A stretch of 64,000 nt of DNA from Sodiomyces alkalinus F11 (lineage: Eukaryota > Ascomycota > Sordariomycetes > Glomerellales > Plectosphaerellaceae), in contig NW_021167081.1 in assembly GCF_003711515.1 (NCBI RefSeq), positions 4,449,166 through 4,513,165 on the forward strand. The letters run 5' to 3'. Made by a program: the position numbers and the translations under genes. The notes beneath the pieces were generated by a model. That model did no database searches. It saw only the letters and a list, made by a program, of their open reading frames with translations, and was not told where the DNA came from. Below, one piece after another: positions 37,442-49,400 of this stretch; position 1 is the stretch's first letter; every line of letters begins with the position of its first letter.

Positions 37442-37715
37442 TATCGTATAGGCAGGACCACGATATAGTCCATAGGAGATCTAGGGGGGATTTACTCCCT
37501 AACTAAGGGCTTCGGACCTCGGACATTAGGATATAACAGGGGCGGATACCGGAAAAGACCGGATAGGATCTAAATAATATAGTACCTATAACAGAGTCTT
37601 CACCACCTAAATTAAGGGTATAAGAGACTTACACAGATATAACTTAATATAATACACACACACGAGATTTCTGCTCTACTAAGTTAATTATCCAAGTGCT
37701 ATTTGACGTGCGACA
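37442..37715 (+). repeat. 3' LTR of copia B2
   Basis: 274 bp, beginning TATCGTATAGG (RIPed TGTCG) and ending TGACGTGCGACA. The outer end is un-RIPed, as in B1. Confidence 0.85.
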
Positions 37716-37783
37716 GATCCGAAGCCCTTAGTCAGGCACGGATCCCCTATGGACCACGTCGTGGTCCGTGTGCCCATGCGACA
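37716..37783 (-). repeat. Inverted fragment of a family-B LTR
   Basis: Complement of the first ~68 bp of the family-B LTR (it ends CCCATGCGACA, the complement of TGTCGCATGGG). It directly abuts the B2 3' LTR, so two LTR sequences stand head to head. It has almost no RIP. Confidence 0.8.
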
Positions 37784-38685
37784 GAAGTCCGGATATATTA
37801 CGTTCCTGCGCCATCGCCAGCCAACACGGACTAGAGTTTGCGTACAGTACTTCAAACAAAATGGTACCCAGCGTATTCGGGGACCACCGCGGCTGTGGCT
37901 TATCGCAAATGGTCGCCGACCACCTGCAGGTACCAATCTACGAGAATTTTATTCAGCTCAAGGCCTATGCCCCGCTCAGGCTGCCCTACGGGCCAGCTGA
38001 CCTTGTCGCTCTACGGTGGCACAGAGTACATACGTTACCACTGCGCCTCGGCGTTCCTGGTTCGATGCAGCCCTCCTCCAACCCCACCGGGCACTGGGGC
38101 CACCGCCTTCATTTAGTGGGACATGTCTCTCAGTAACACGCACGATTCGCGACTTGCTGTTATAATCGCCTGCATATGAACAAATACTTTGTCCTTATAT
38201 GGATCATGGGGGCCCCTTTCCCGCTTCCCACTATTCAAGAATGTCCTTGTTTTCCGAGTTTTCTTGCCCAACCTTCCAGACTAACGCTCTTGAACCCATC
38301 CCGTTGCAGCATACGTGGTTGACTCGCCGCTCGTTTCTGCGAACTAGGTAAAAGAAGCATTGCTTCACTATCAGGATCACGTCAATCTTTGCTACTCGAA
38401 TCTGGTTCCTCACAGATAAGATAGCATAGCTCGCTGGCATGGCCTCCACCATAGGTTAGTCTCATCTACCTATCATCTAGTAGCACGCTTGGTACAGGTC
38501 AGAGATACGATACAGTTCAGTGCACCTACTAATATGTGCGTGTTAGTGACGGATTATTAAGGATATCACTCACAGGCCGATCACGCGTAGCAAAAGAAGA
38601 GTCTGGCAAGTTAGCCGGCGAGGTAGTTAGCGATCTACGCTGCCCCTATTAGTTTCGAACAAAGCGTATCATACGCCCACGTACT
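37784..38685. promoter_or_regulatory. Un-RIPed intergenic region upstream of the zinc-finger gene
   Basis: About 900 bp of normal composition between the LTR fragment and the first ATG of the zinc-finger gene. Several overlapping frames of 80-120 codons exist at 37.77-38.14 kb, but none carries a recognised motif and the longest begins inside the LTR fragment. It most likely holds the promoter and 5' UTR, possibly with a decayed gene piece at its left end. Confidence 0.4.
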
Positions 38686-40764
38686 ATGATACCACCGCTC
38701 GCGGCATACAACCCGGACTCGTTTTCATCGTATTCAGAAGCCTCTCGAACTACTTATACGTCGTCCCCTTTGGCCATGACTGGGGCGGCCGTGTTTGAGC
38801 AGTCATCGACGATAGCTGAATCCGCGAGGCTGTGCCACGGCGGCAATCTGTGCTCCCCAGGTACACTGGAAGACGGCGACCTACAGGTCCCCCCTTTCAG
38901 TCTCTCCACGGCTTCGGTCCCTTCTGCCGCCTCGTCCGCGGTCGGTTCTCCCCAGTCTCACCACGGTCATCCAGGGGCAGTCCCGGATTGGACCCAGCAG
39001 AAAGCCACTCCTAGCATTGTTCCCAACGAAACCTACAACCTTTGCAGCCCAGAATATACCTCGTTCGGCCCAGGTATGGAAGAGTTTGTTTTCGAGCTTA
39101 CCAACTCTAAGTTGCCCGGCTTCGTCGGTGAGTTATCAGAGCTCTCCCTTGTTGCTCCACCAAAAGGCACACCAGCCTGGTTCGATATATGTCTTTCGGG
39201 CGATGCATGTCAAAGCAGACGCTTTTCGGAACGTTGTCACGGCGTTGGCACACTCGTTCCATACCTCTTCTGTTCACCTGTTTTCAATTTAGCACTAGAC
39301 GCTGGCAGACTCTAGGCATGCCGCTGACCGCGTTCTAACGCCGTTGGAGCAGATCCATCTCTGGTGCTCCCGAGCTTCCACGGACCAGTGAATATACCCG
39401 TATACGATATCCGCCTGCACTCCACCCGCTATCCCACCTCTCCTTCCGCGTCTTCATCTCCACAGCAAACCGCTCGCCACGGCAGTCGGTCACCCTTCCT
39501 CCACGAAGAGGGTCAGCAATCATTCAGCCCCTTTCCGACACCCGTAGATGGTCGGCCGCAGAGTGTGCTCTCGTTCCCAACATCATATTCAGACAAAAGC
39601 ACCTACAACAACGACGAGGTCAGGGAGAAGCAGCGATGTCCCCACCCCGAATGTGGCAAGAGTTTCAAAGATCTGAAGGCGCACATGTTGACTCACCAAA
39701 ACGAGAGGCCAGAAAAATGCCCCATACAAACGTGCGACTACCATTCGAAAGGCTTTGCGCGGAAATACGACAAGAATAGACACACCTTGACCCATTACAA
39801 GGGAACCATGGTATGCGGGTTCTGCCCTGGATCTGGATCCGCGGCTGAAAAGTCATTCAATCGCGCCGATGTGTTCAAACGGCACCTTACCGCAGTCCAC
39901 GGGGTAGAGCAGTCGCCACCCAATAGCCGAAAGAAGTCGTCGGCGCCAAGTGATGGAAACAAAGCCACCGGTTATCCGCCTGACGCGACCGGCAAGTGCT
40001 CCACGTGCTCGCAAATTTTCTCCAACGCACAAGACTTTTACGAGCACTTGGACGATTGCGTGTTGCGTATTGTGCAGCAAGAAGACCCGGCTGAGGCTAT
40101 CAACGCAAGGCTATTGGCTGAGGTTGAAAACGACGAGGAGGTGCATCAGACCCTAGAGCGCAACAGTTTGCCTTCACAGACGCAGTCTATTCCTTCCTTG
40201 GACGATGAGGACGAGGACGAAGACATGGAGGATAACGAGGGCGATGGCGGGGATAGCAAGACGCTGGATCAGCTCAACTCACCGATGAAGACAAAAACCG
40301 CAGCTATCCAAACAGGACAGCTCAAGTCGCGGGGGTTGACGCATTCGCGCGTCGGTGTACCTCTGCGCGTTAAAACAAAGGGTCGCAAGAACAAGCAAAC
40401 GAAGCCCCTCTCGTGGGGTTACGACAGGGGTCTACTAACCATGAAGAAACGCGTCTTGGGTGTGTTCGATGGCCCTCGACGGCTTTCCAAAGATGATATG
40501 ATGCTCTCGACGGAACACGAAGTCCGCATCAAGCTCTCGGATGGCAAGTCATATGTTACCGACCTAGACATGGCAACACTCAGACGTGCGGAAGGGTTCC
40601 ACAGCGCCACGGAAGAGGAAAAGGGGGTTTGGATCTCAGACGACCCCACTGAGGAACAGTTCAAAGAAATGCAGGAGCTGCAAGACGCGCTAACCGGTGG
40701 CCAGGGGGTGCAATGCCCTCTTCCGCGTGGTTCGGCTCCGCAAGAGTCTTGGCAGACGTCCTAA
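38686..40764 (+). CDS. C2H2 zinc-finger transcription-factor-like protein
   Basis: Probable model: exon 1 38686-39127 and exon 2 39353-40764, 617 residues in one frame. The N-terminal half is Ser/Pro/Thr-rich and disordered (for example PQSHHGHPGAVPDW), which is common in fungal regulators. A finger cluster at about 39637-39905 comprises CPHPECGKSFKDLKAHMLTH, then C-x4-C-x12-H-x3-H, then C-x2-C with H-x4-H. A C2HC-like finger CSTCSQIF...EHLDDC follows near 39993-40060. Next come an acidic stretch (DDEDEDEDMEDNEGDGGD) and a basic KTKGRKNKQTK segment. It is likely a nuclear DNA-binding protein; targets are unknown. Two stops (39313-39315 and 39325-39327) must be spliced out, otherwise the gene is broken. 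No RIP is visible. Confidence 0.8.
39128..39352 (+). other. Predicted intron of the zinc-finger gene (225 nt)
   Basis: Strong donor G|GTGAGT at 39128 after LPGFV. A CTAAC branch point at about 39335 lies 13 nt upstream of the acceptor GAGCAG ending at 39352. The length is divisible by three and removes both in-frame stops. Two smaller introns around a middle exon (a frame reading HVKADAFRNVVTALAHSF lies inside) cannot be ruled out. Confidence 0.55.
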
Positions 40765-41389
40765 TGTGTTCTACGTAGTACGGACTTGCGAGGAAGCAGG
40801 GACTGATTACCTATGTTCGCGGGATGCCCAGTCACTCTACGAAGAATTGCGCTGCTACCGAAGAAGAGTTCGGAGTTTTGTTTAGCGTTTGCATTATATA
40901 GCATAATCATTACACAATATGGAATATAAAGGCTGTCAGAATTTAAGAATATCTTTATATGAAGGCTAAAAAGCTTAAGTGCGTGTTATGGTATAGACCT
41001 CCTCAGCGGGTACGGAGACAGAATAACCAAATAGCCGATAACGCGTTAGGCATCGAAGATAAATGTCCGTAGGATTATTAGGCACTGAATTTTTCCCTCC
41101 CATAACCTAATATTTTACGGCTTTAATAGTATTGATTTAGACCCTAAATCTAATCTATTTTATCGTATTTACGGTTTTACTATATTTAATATATATTATA
41201 TATAAGACTGGATATTCCGACTATAGTTTTTAGATATTCCGACTATAGTTCTAATATAGACCTATATCTCTAACTAATTAAACTCCGTCGAGTTATAGCT
41301 ATTACTATAACTACTAGTTCGTTAATCTAATAACTATAAGATTATTAATGTAATAACTACGAGATCGTTAATTCGACTTAATTAATAGC
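40765..41389. other. 3' flank of zinc-finger gene passing into RIPed DNA
   Basis: Normal composition continues to about 40960 and contains the 3' UTR. After about 41040 the sequence becomes RIPed, with CA/TG loss, and contains a short tandem duplication (atattccgactatagttttag and a near copy at about 41210-41252). No gene is seen. Confidence 0.5.
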
Positions 41390-41653
41390 TATAATAGCGC
41401 TTCTATTACCTATTCTCTTTGCCTTAGGCTATAACGAATCTAATAATCTCCTAGCTACTATAAACGACTACGCGAAGGAATACGGATACGCCGTTATAAT
41501 CCGACGCTCCTCGCAATAACAACAATAACAATAATAATACCAAGGCGATAATAACCGTAGGCGTAGTCGTGGGGGAGGATAAGGGCAAGGAGTGCGTGGC
41601 CGTGGAGCTATCGTAATAGCAATCGGCTTTAATTAAACAGGTAAGCTTATACG
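41390..41653 (+). pseudogene. FAR1/MULE-type transposase N-terminal fragment
   Basis: Plus-strand reading gives a segment ELLATINDYAKEYGYAVIIRRS followed by a run that reads Q/stop repeatedly (caataacaacaataacaata..., a RIPed polyglutamine) and then RRRSRGGG. The first part resembles the FAR1-like zinc-binding N-terminus of fungal Mutator-like transposases (typical wording EAL...VNEWA...GYAFVTRRS). The frame is cut by the LTR of Gypsy E at 41654 and no continuation is seen right of 52164. Confidence 0.45.
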
Positions 41654-41858
41654 TGTTACGGGTAGTGGCCCGCGGAATAGTCCCCGGTAGTGGCCGGGAC
41701 TAAGAAGCACGGACCTCCTAGCGAGGCCTATACGATTCTATATATACTTAGCCGCCTATATACCGCGTAGACTTTTCCTTTCCTCCCTTTCGTTCCTTAG
41801 TTCGAATAATCTATATTTTCGGCCTTAATACGTGAATAGCTTTTAATAAGCCGTTATG
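41654..41858 (+). repeat. 5' LTR of Gypsy E
   Basis: 205 bp, TGTTACGGGTAGTGGCCC...AAGCCGTTATG. It is clearly less RIPed at its start than the 3' copy, aligns end to end with 51953-52159, and in inverse with 15549-15675. Confidence 0.8.
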
Positions 41859-42189
41859 TGTTCGAACTCCTAAGACTATAAGCTTTAACGCTTATATAGA
41901 AGGAGGTCCGGGTTATTTCGCCCCGAGCCTACTAAGGGGATAAGGGTAGGTCGTAAAGACCTCGTATAACGAGATTAACGAATACGTATTATAACACGTA
42001 TAAGAAGCGGTAAGGATATATATCGCCCCTATTTATAATATAATCGCTAGCCTATAAGCAGCCTTTAAGAGGTCTTAACTTAACCCGTACCTCGTGCCTA
42101 CCACGCACCCGACGCCTACCCTAGTCGTCACGCCCTCGCCCTTACCTAGGCCCCTAAAGGCAGAGGCTACTATACTTATCCCGCTACCG

Positions 42190-42955
42190 CCGCCGGCACC
42201 TATACTCTTATACCGGGTATAGTAAGTCGCCGTTCCCGTAAAATTTAGTAGGAAACGTATAGAATATACCGCCTAATCCTAGGCTATACGACTAAAACTT
42301 AAACTTAATAGCCCGCTATTTTATAGTAATAAAAAGGCGTGGTATTTAATGAACGCGTGCTTAGACACCTAGCCTTAATAGGTAGTTAGTACCTTCTTCG
42401 GTAACGGAGGTATAAACAGTGAATTTAACTTAGGGGAATTTATAGCTTACCTTAACCGTATATATGAGGACCGTAACGAATAAGGTCGCGCTATTAACGC
42501 CCTGAGAGCGATAAAGTAAAAACCCGACTAGTTATTCGTGCGTTTCCTCCTAACCTTTAAAAGGAACCTAGCGTATGTAGGAGGCTATAACTAGATAGAC
42601 TATATTAAGATATCGTTTCTTAACAGCGCCCTAAATAATAGGCTACGTAATAGCCTAGTAGTAGCCGACCTCCCCGATACCTATACTAAGTAAGTCGATA
42701 AAGTATAGATAATCGCGTAACGATAAAAGGGTGTTAATAAGTCGTACTAACTGATTCCCGTCGCCCGCAAACCGGCTAAGGACGCGGACGGCGATATTAT
42801 TATAGGTGGAGTTAATAAGGTTAACAAGTCTAAGGTAACCTAATAAAAACCTAACCGCTATACAAATATTATATATTAGAATTACTAGAAAAAAGGCTAC
42901 GTCTAATAGCACTACAAGAGTAAAAAGGATATAGTAGGCCGAATATCCCCTTAAA
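42190..42955 (+). pseudogene. Gag of Gypsy E, with RIPed CCHC knuckle
   Basis: Plus-strand frame with a Pro-rich lead, a structural gag region (WYLMNACLDT-like near 42340; LFVRFLLTFKRNLAYVGGY near 42530-42585) and a zinc knuckle at 42874-42915. The knuckle reads Y-x2-Y-x4-Y-x4-Y where C-x2-C-x4-H-x4-C is expected. TGC/TGT and CAC became TAC/TAT through RIP. The LINE insertion follows 40 bp later and separates gag from pol. Confidence 0.7.
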
Positions 42956-45900
42956 CAGGGCTGGCGACCGATATCACTCCTTAGCATAATTTGCAAGGTC
43001 CCTGAGGGGATATTAACCGACCGGATCGCGACCGTAGCGGAGGAGTATCGGCTCCTCCCGGAGGGATAGATAGGTAACTAGACAGGGCGAAGTATAGAGA
43101 CGGCAGTATAGAGAGTCACGGAGGCCGTAAAGGCGAGCTAGGCCTACGGCGGCACCGCTTCGATACTCTAACTAGATATTAAAGGTGCCTTCGATACTAT
43201 CCCCTATTCTCGCCTTATTAAGGTCCTTAAAAGGAAAGGCTACCCCCGGTAGCTTATTACCCTAATTAGTAGCTTCCTCTAGGACCGTATAGCTTAGCTA
43301 CTACTTAATAGCGAAACGGCCTTACCGCGGTACCTCCGCGGGGGTATACCGTAAGGCTCCCCGATCTCCCCTATCCTCTTTATCCTCTATATCTCTACTC
43401 TATATAAGGAGCTAGAAAGGGTCCTTAAAACGATAGTAGTAGGTTTTAACGACGATACGAATATTATCGCCATTAATAGGATAAAGGTATAAACACGGTA
43501 ACGCCTCGCCGCCGCGTAGCGGATATACCTAGAATAGGACATAGCTAGCGGACTATAGTTTAAACTAGCTAAGTATATCTATATCCCCTTTATAAAATCA
43601 CGCTAACCCTTACCTACCCCGCTCCCCTTAATACTATTTCGGTACCGGTAACAGAGGCGATAAAGTTCTTAGGCGTTTAGCTTAATAGGAAGCTCGACTT
43701 GGAATAAAATACTAAAAAGGTAAAAAGCCGTTTAACCACCTAAATATACGCCCTCTTAAGGCTTAGCGCGGTAGCGTAGGGGTATAGCTTCGCGGATATA
43801 AGAAGACTATACTTCGTAGTAATATAATTAGTGATTACCTACTACGCCTTAACTATTTATAAGATAGGGGCCGGCCTCCGGTAAGGCCCCGTAACGGTAT
43901 TTATAACGGTATAGAACCGGTACCTCTAATTAATAGCCGGAGCCTATAAAGCCACGCCGGTTAGGGTCCTCGAAAAAGAGACCTTTATCCCCCCCCTTGA
44001 CCTATACCTCTTAAGCCTTAATACCCGGAAGGTCCGCCGGATATAAGAGGAGGGAGCCGAAGATAAGATATTAGCCGGAGTATATACTATAGCGAGAGCC
44101 TTAGCGGTACCGAATCGACATTATAGGACCTATACGGCCCTCGCGTAGATAGCCTAACTTAACGCCCTAATAACCTAGGCCGGAAACACGGCCCCGAGGA
44201 AAGCCCTTATAAGGGACTAGGGTTAAACCTAGGCAGAGTTATAGAGGCTATACACCTACGCCGTAGCAGCACTAATCCGCCCCCCGATATAACGCTCCCT
44301 CCGGAAATATAGAGGACTCCTAAAGCTATAAAGCGCCGTACTTACCTAAATTAGATTAGAAAAGCTAAGCCTATAAGCCTTCTTAATAAAAGTAAGGGTA
44401 CCGGGATTTCTAATAACGCGGTGCCCCTACGGTAATAGGGGGGCAGAAATAGCGGAGCACGTAATACTCTAGTACTAGGATATAACTAAGGAAGAGCGTA
44501 GGGAGCTCTTCGGTGCTATAGGGAGACTACTTATAACTAAAGGAGATTTATATAACGTATTAGACCACAATATAGAAGCCGGGGCAGTTATAAGGTGGTT
44601 CCTATAACGGAAGAGGCTTAAGGACTTCCGCCTTACCCTCGAAGTTATAAAGGCCTATAAAGATACCCGTGATACCGAAAAGGGACCGTATGGGGGATAA
44701 AGTAGTATAACGACTAATTAATTATTAGGATAAGGGCCCTATAAGCCGGGACCCTAGCGGTATCGATATAGTACTATTATAGCACCGATTAGCTTTTATT
44801 ATTATTACCTCCCTTAAAGGCACTAACACCGCTTTTAATATACTTAAGACCCTATTAGGCTAGTTAGCTAATACCGCTAAGGAGCCGTAGCGGGACTAAG
44901 GGGGGAGCTACTTATAAGGTATTCCAGGATCAGGTTTATCTTACCATTTTTTAAACGTCTTATCTAATAAGATAACTCCTGCACCTCTACCGACACGGTG
45001 CCGCCGTGACTATAACTGGAAGGTAACGCCCGGTTTAGGGCCCGGCTAAAAGACCGGGACGCCGTCCCTAGGCGCTCCTTAGCCTATACCTTATTAGCAT
45101 AGAACCGCTATAGTACCGAAAGGGGATACTTATAATAGCGATACCCGCGCTACTAGCGGCCTTTACCGCTATATACGCCTAATAGATATCTATAAGGCGT
45201 TACTACTACTTCTTAGCAGCGGAGGGGACCTATTAAACTATTAGCTATATCCACCCCGACGTATATACGTTACCACCACGGTACTAAGGCGATTTATATC
45301 CTTATATAAACGGCGACTATTAGTATACTAGTAATAGGCCGCGCCTATTCCCGTGGTATTAGCGTAGGCTTCTATATTATCGGGGTAAATACCTAAACGC
45401 TTACTATAATAAATGTAACTACCCTATATTAGCACTACGATACCACTCCGACGCTATTAAGGGCTATATACGGTATAATACGAACTATTCCGCGCTTATA
45501 GTAGCGGTTATTGTTATTAGTATTAGTATTATTAGGAGATAATATCTACGACTATTAGTATATTACCACCGAGGCACCGCTACGCCACGAAAAGAACGTA
45601 TATTATACTACTACTTTAGATTACTTATTCGTATATATAAATCGCTACTATACTACCTAGTTAACCCTATACCACTAAGCCACCGCGACGTTACCTATAA
45701 AATACCTATAGTTAAAATATAATAGGAATATAACGAGAAAACTAAAAGGGTTTACTAGTTAGTATAGGCTGTAATAACACACCTATAAGACTACAAAGGG
45801 GAATAGACCGGGGAAAACCTATAACGAACTTATTAGCGTTATAGAAGGAAAAGGGAGGATTAAGGTATAAAGGCCTCGGGGGATATTAACTATCTAATTC

Positions 45901-46402
45901 TTATAATAGAGTACGGCCTTATTCCCCCTACCTACCGCCGGATATAGCAGGAACCCACTTAGGGGGGGTAGGAGGCGCTTACCTTCCCTACTCTCTTTAT
46001 TAACCGAACGGAAGGAATAAAGGCATAATCCCTAAAGGACGTAGGGAGCCTAAGGAGAGAGAGCCGTAGCTACCGTATAGCGGAAGCGCAGTAATACCCC
46101 CTCGGCCCCTATTCTACCGATAGAGATTAGCCTAGGCTAACCTACCTAACCACTAGCCTACTATACTTCCTATTAGCCACCGGCCTAAAGGTAAGATCTA
46201 GATATATAATAGGGACGAACCGGGGCTATATCGGCCCCGTAGCGGTACCTCTCGACCTAAAGAAGTGTATAGAGGTTTTCCCCGGGTTTTACCCGGGTTT
46301 TCCCCTTTATAGCTACCCGAGAAGGACCGCGTAGCCTAGAAAGGCTCCTATAGATAGATTAGTTAGGATAGCGGAGTAAGATTAATAATAATAATAATAA
46401 TA
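42956..46402 (+). mobile_element. LINE C, 5'-truncated non-LTR retrotransposon
   Basis: Flanked by the 11-bp direct repeat ATCCCCTTAAA (42945-42955 and 46403-46413) and ending in an AAT-repeat tail (46381-46402), the marks of target-primed reverse transcription. Coding begins inside RT: WRPISLLSIICK near 42965, RTGRSIETAV near 43080, LDIKGAFDTI near 43170-43200. The active site GFNDDTNIIA is near 43443-43470. The C-terminal part and 3' UTR run to the tail. Endonuclease and ORF1 are absent, so it was dead on arrival. It is now RIPed too. Confidence 0.88.
46381..46402 (+). repeat. AAT-repeat tail of LINE C
   Basis: About seven AAT units immediately before the right target duplication. Simple-sequence tails instead of poly(A) are known for several fungal and I-type LINEs. 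Confidence 0.75.
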
Positions 46403-46413
46403 ATCCCCTTAAA

Positions 46414-49400
46414 AGGAGGAACCTAAAAATATTCCCGAAGATACCAAAGACTCGGAAAAAGAGTAGCTCTAGCGCGAAATCGGATACCGGAGCCAATAGC
46501 GTAAGAGTAACACGAGTAGGAGGAGTTTAAACCGCTACTATAGAGCGAGTTAGTATTAATCTAAGTAAGAGTTAATAATAGTGGGTTAATAAACGCTCTT
46601 ATAAATACGGGTTATAACTACTATACCGCTATAAATAAGAAGTTTACTCGAAAAATACGCTTACCGTTAGTCGATAAGAAGAAACGACTATTAAAAGGCT
46701 TCTCGGATAAAATTAAACCGGCTAATAACGCCGGTATCGTAGTCTTTACACTAGATATATAAGGCTATACCGAGCGCGTCTTCGCGTATATAGTGCTAGG
46801 TCTAAACTAGGATCTTTTCCTTAGGCTTTTATAGATAGAGTATAATAACGTGGTTCTCTACGCTAAGGAATACAGGCTCCGCTATAGAGTAGCCGATATC
46901 GATATCCGACTCTAAGGCGAAAAGGAGCTAAAGGTAGTATAAGAGATCTATATTATAGCACTAATAACAGGGTCCGTATTCGTAGGACTATATAGACAAC
47001 TACGGTACCGGAGGGGAAAAAGATAGGAAGAGGGCTTATAGGCTATATCGCTAAAAGATATCGAAAAGGCCCTAAGCACGAAGGAATTAGTAGACCCGCG
47101 AGAATCCACCCCTAAGAGTATTATACGAGAGTTTAGCGACTTACTTATGCCCTCGCACTTTATACGCTTACCCCTATACTAACCTAACGCTAACTATAAA
47201 GTCCACTTATAAAAGGATAATAATAGTAACGAATAAGCTTTACTATAAGGCCCGCTCTATAATATATCACGTAAAAAGCTCCTCGTATTACGGAACACGA
47301 TAACGGACCTAATAGATAAGGGATTTATTCGTGCAAGTAACCCAGCTACCGCCGTGTTTATACTATTCGTGAGGAAGCTAGGAGGCGGCCTCCGATTTTA
47401 CTACGATTACCACGCTCTAAATACGATTACCTAATAAGATCGCTACCTACTCCCCCTAATTATAAAGACCCTATATAACTGAGCTAAGGCGAAGTGGTTT
47501 ACTAAATTAAACGTTATCGCCGCTTTTTATAAAATACGGATAATATTTAGATATAAGTATAAGACTATATTCCGTACTCGGTTTAGACTATTTAAGTGGC
47601 TAGTATACCCTTTCAAGTTAACCGGCGCGCCCGCGACGTTTTAGCGATATATTAACGCGTCGCTACAGGAGTTCTTTAACGATTTCGTCTCCGCGTATAT
47701 AGACGATATCCTAATCTACTTAGACGGATTTTATAAGGACTATAAGGAAAAGGTATAATAAATACTTAATACCCTTATAAACGCTAGGCTAAACCTTAAC
47801 CCGAAGAAGTGCGAGTCTAGCGTTAAGATAGTTAAATACCTAGGGTTTATCGTTACGGCGGAAAAAGGGGTATCTTATAACCCCGAGAAACTTAAGGCTA
47901 TTATAGAATAGGAAGCGTTAGTCTCCGCGACTAAAGTACGAAGTTTTCTAGGGTTTGCTAACTTCTATAGAATATTTATCCGCGACTTCGTAGCTATTAT
48001 AGGGCTACTCACGGCCCTAACGAAAAACAAAACGCTCTATTCTACTAAGGCCCCCTATAAGAGGTAGCCTTTAAGGAGCTTAAGTAGAGGTTTTAGGAAG
48101 AGCCTTACCTATAATAATAATAACCCGGAAGGAAGACCTAGCTAGAAACGGATTATTTAGGGTTTATACTAAGTAGCGTATTCCTATAGGAAGACGAATA
48201 AGGATATAGGTATATTATCGTATACCACTTGTACCGTCTTAACTCCGCTAAGTATAACTATCCGATTCACGATAAGGAGATACTAGCGATTATAAACTAC
48301 TTATAGGTTTAAAAAGCCGAACTTATAGGTACTAGCCGGTTCTAGATTTACTCCGATTATAAAGCGCTTAAATAGTTTATAACTAAAAGAGCCCTAACCG
48401 AGCGCTAGAGTTATTAGGTAACGGAGCTCGCCTAGTATAACTTCGTATTAGAGTATAAGCGAGGGGCTAATAATATCGTAGCCGACGCGCTCTTACGTTA
48501 AGAGTATGATATACCTAAGGATTCTTTTAATATCCGAGAGTAAGGGAGGTATATCTAGATAATCCCCGATATAGCTATCGCCCCCCGAGTATACCTAATA
48601 AGGGTAATATTATCGGAGCTAACCACGGTCTTCGGAGTAGACCCCGACCTATAACGACTATAGAATAAAGCCAGGGCTATTAATAGACGTTATTAAGGTG
48701 CCCTTACCATAATAATAGCGGGAGAACGGAGTTTTCCCCCTAAGCTAAAGCTTAAGATATAGATCGCTAAGTATAGGATCGACTAAGGACGGCTAATATT
48801 TCGCGACCGCTTATAGGTATTAGGGGATAGCGAAGACGGGGTTAGCTACCCGCTATAAGACTATCTTATATAAGCGATCCACGACTTAGTAGTCGGCGGA
48901 TACCTAGGTAAGGATAACACTATTACCCTAATCGCCTATTAATTCTTCTAGCCCGGTATAAATCAAGATATTAGAAGATTCGTGCGGAATTATTATATAT
49001 ACCGAGCTAGCTATATATAAAGAGGTACGAAAAGGGGATTACTATACCCGCTCCCTATACTAAAACGAATTTTCTACGATATCACGATAAACTTTATAAT
49101 AGACCTACTACCTACTCGTAAGGGTAAGTATAGATACCTATAGGTAATTACCGACCGACTCTCGAAATCGGTAATACTAAAAGCGATAGATACTATAGAT
49201 ACCGAAGCCTATACGAAATAGTTTTTACTCTACTATTATAGGTTCTATAGAATACCGAAGTCTATTATTAGCGATAGGGGGTTAGACTAGACTAGCGGCT
49301 TTTAGCGATACTTTTATAAACTCACGGGTATTAAATAACGACTAAGCACCGTATACTACCCTTAAACGGATAGAGGCCCTAAACGTATTAACTAGGAAGT

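Larger units (their letters stand above)
31836..37715 (+). mobile_element. Ty1/copia retrotransposon B2, second copy of family B
   Basis: Same family as B1 with 274-bp LTRs (31836-32109 and 37442-37715). The internal region aligns with B1 from the leader through gag, protease, integrase, RT (FYVNDIG near 36148) and RNase H to the same tail and polypurine tract. Differences are RIP changes, a gag deletion of about 440 bp at about 33128 (relative to B1 9482-9920), and rearranged linker repeats at 34860-35170. The flanks do not match: tcccg on the left and gatcc on the right. It therefore lacks a target duplication and probably arose by recombination between elements. Confidence 0.88.

Noticed and set aside
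37688..38136. Several overlapping 80-122-codon frames on both strands
   Set aside because: They overlap LTR sequence, start inside it or compete with each other; no motif or coding bias recognised.
42655..42996. 113-codon minus-strand frame
   Set aside because: Shadow of the RIPed Gypsy E gag and the LINE C junction; RIP removes stops on the opposite strand in some frames.
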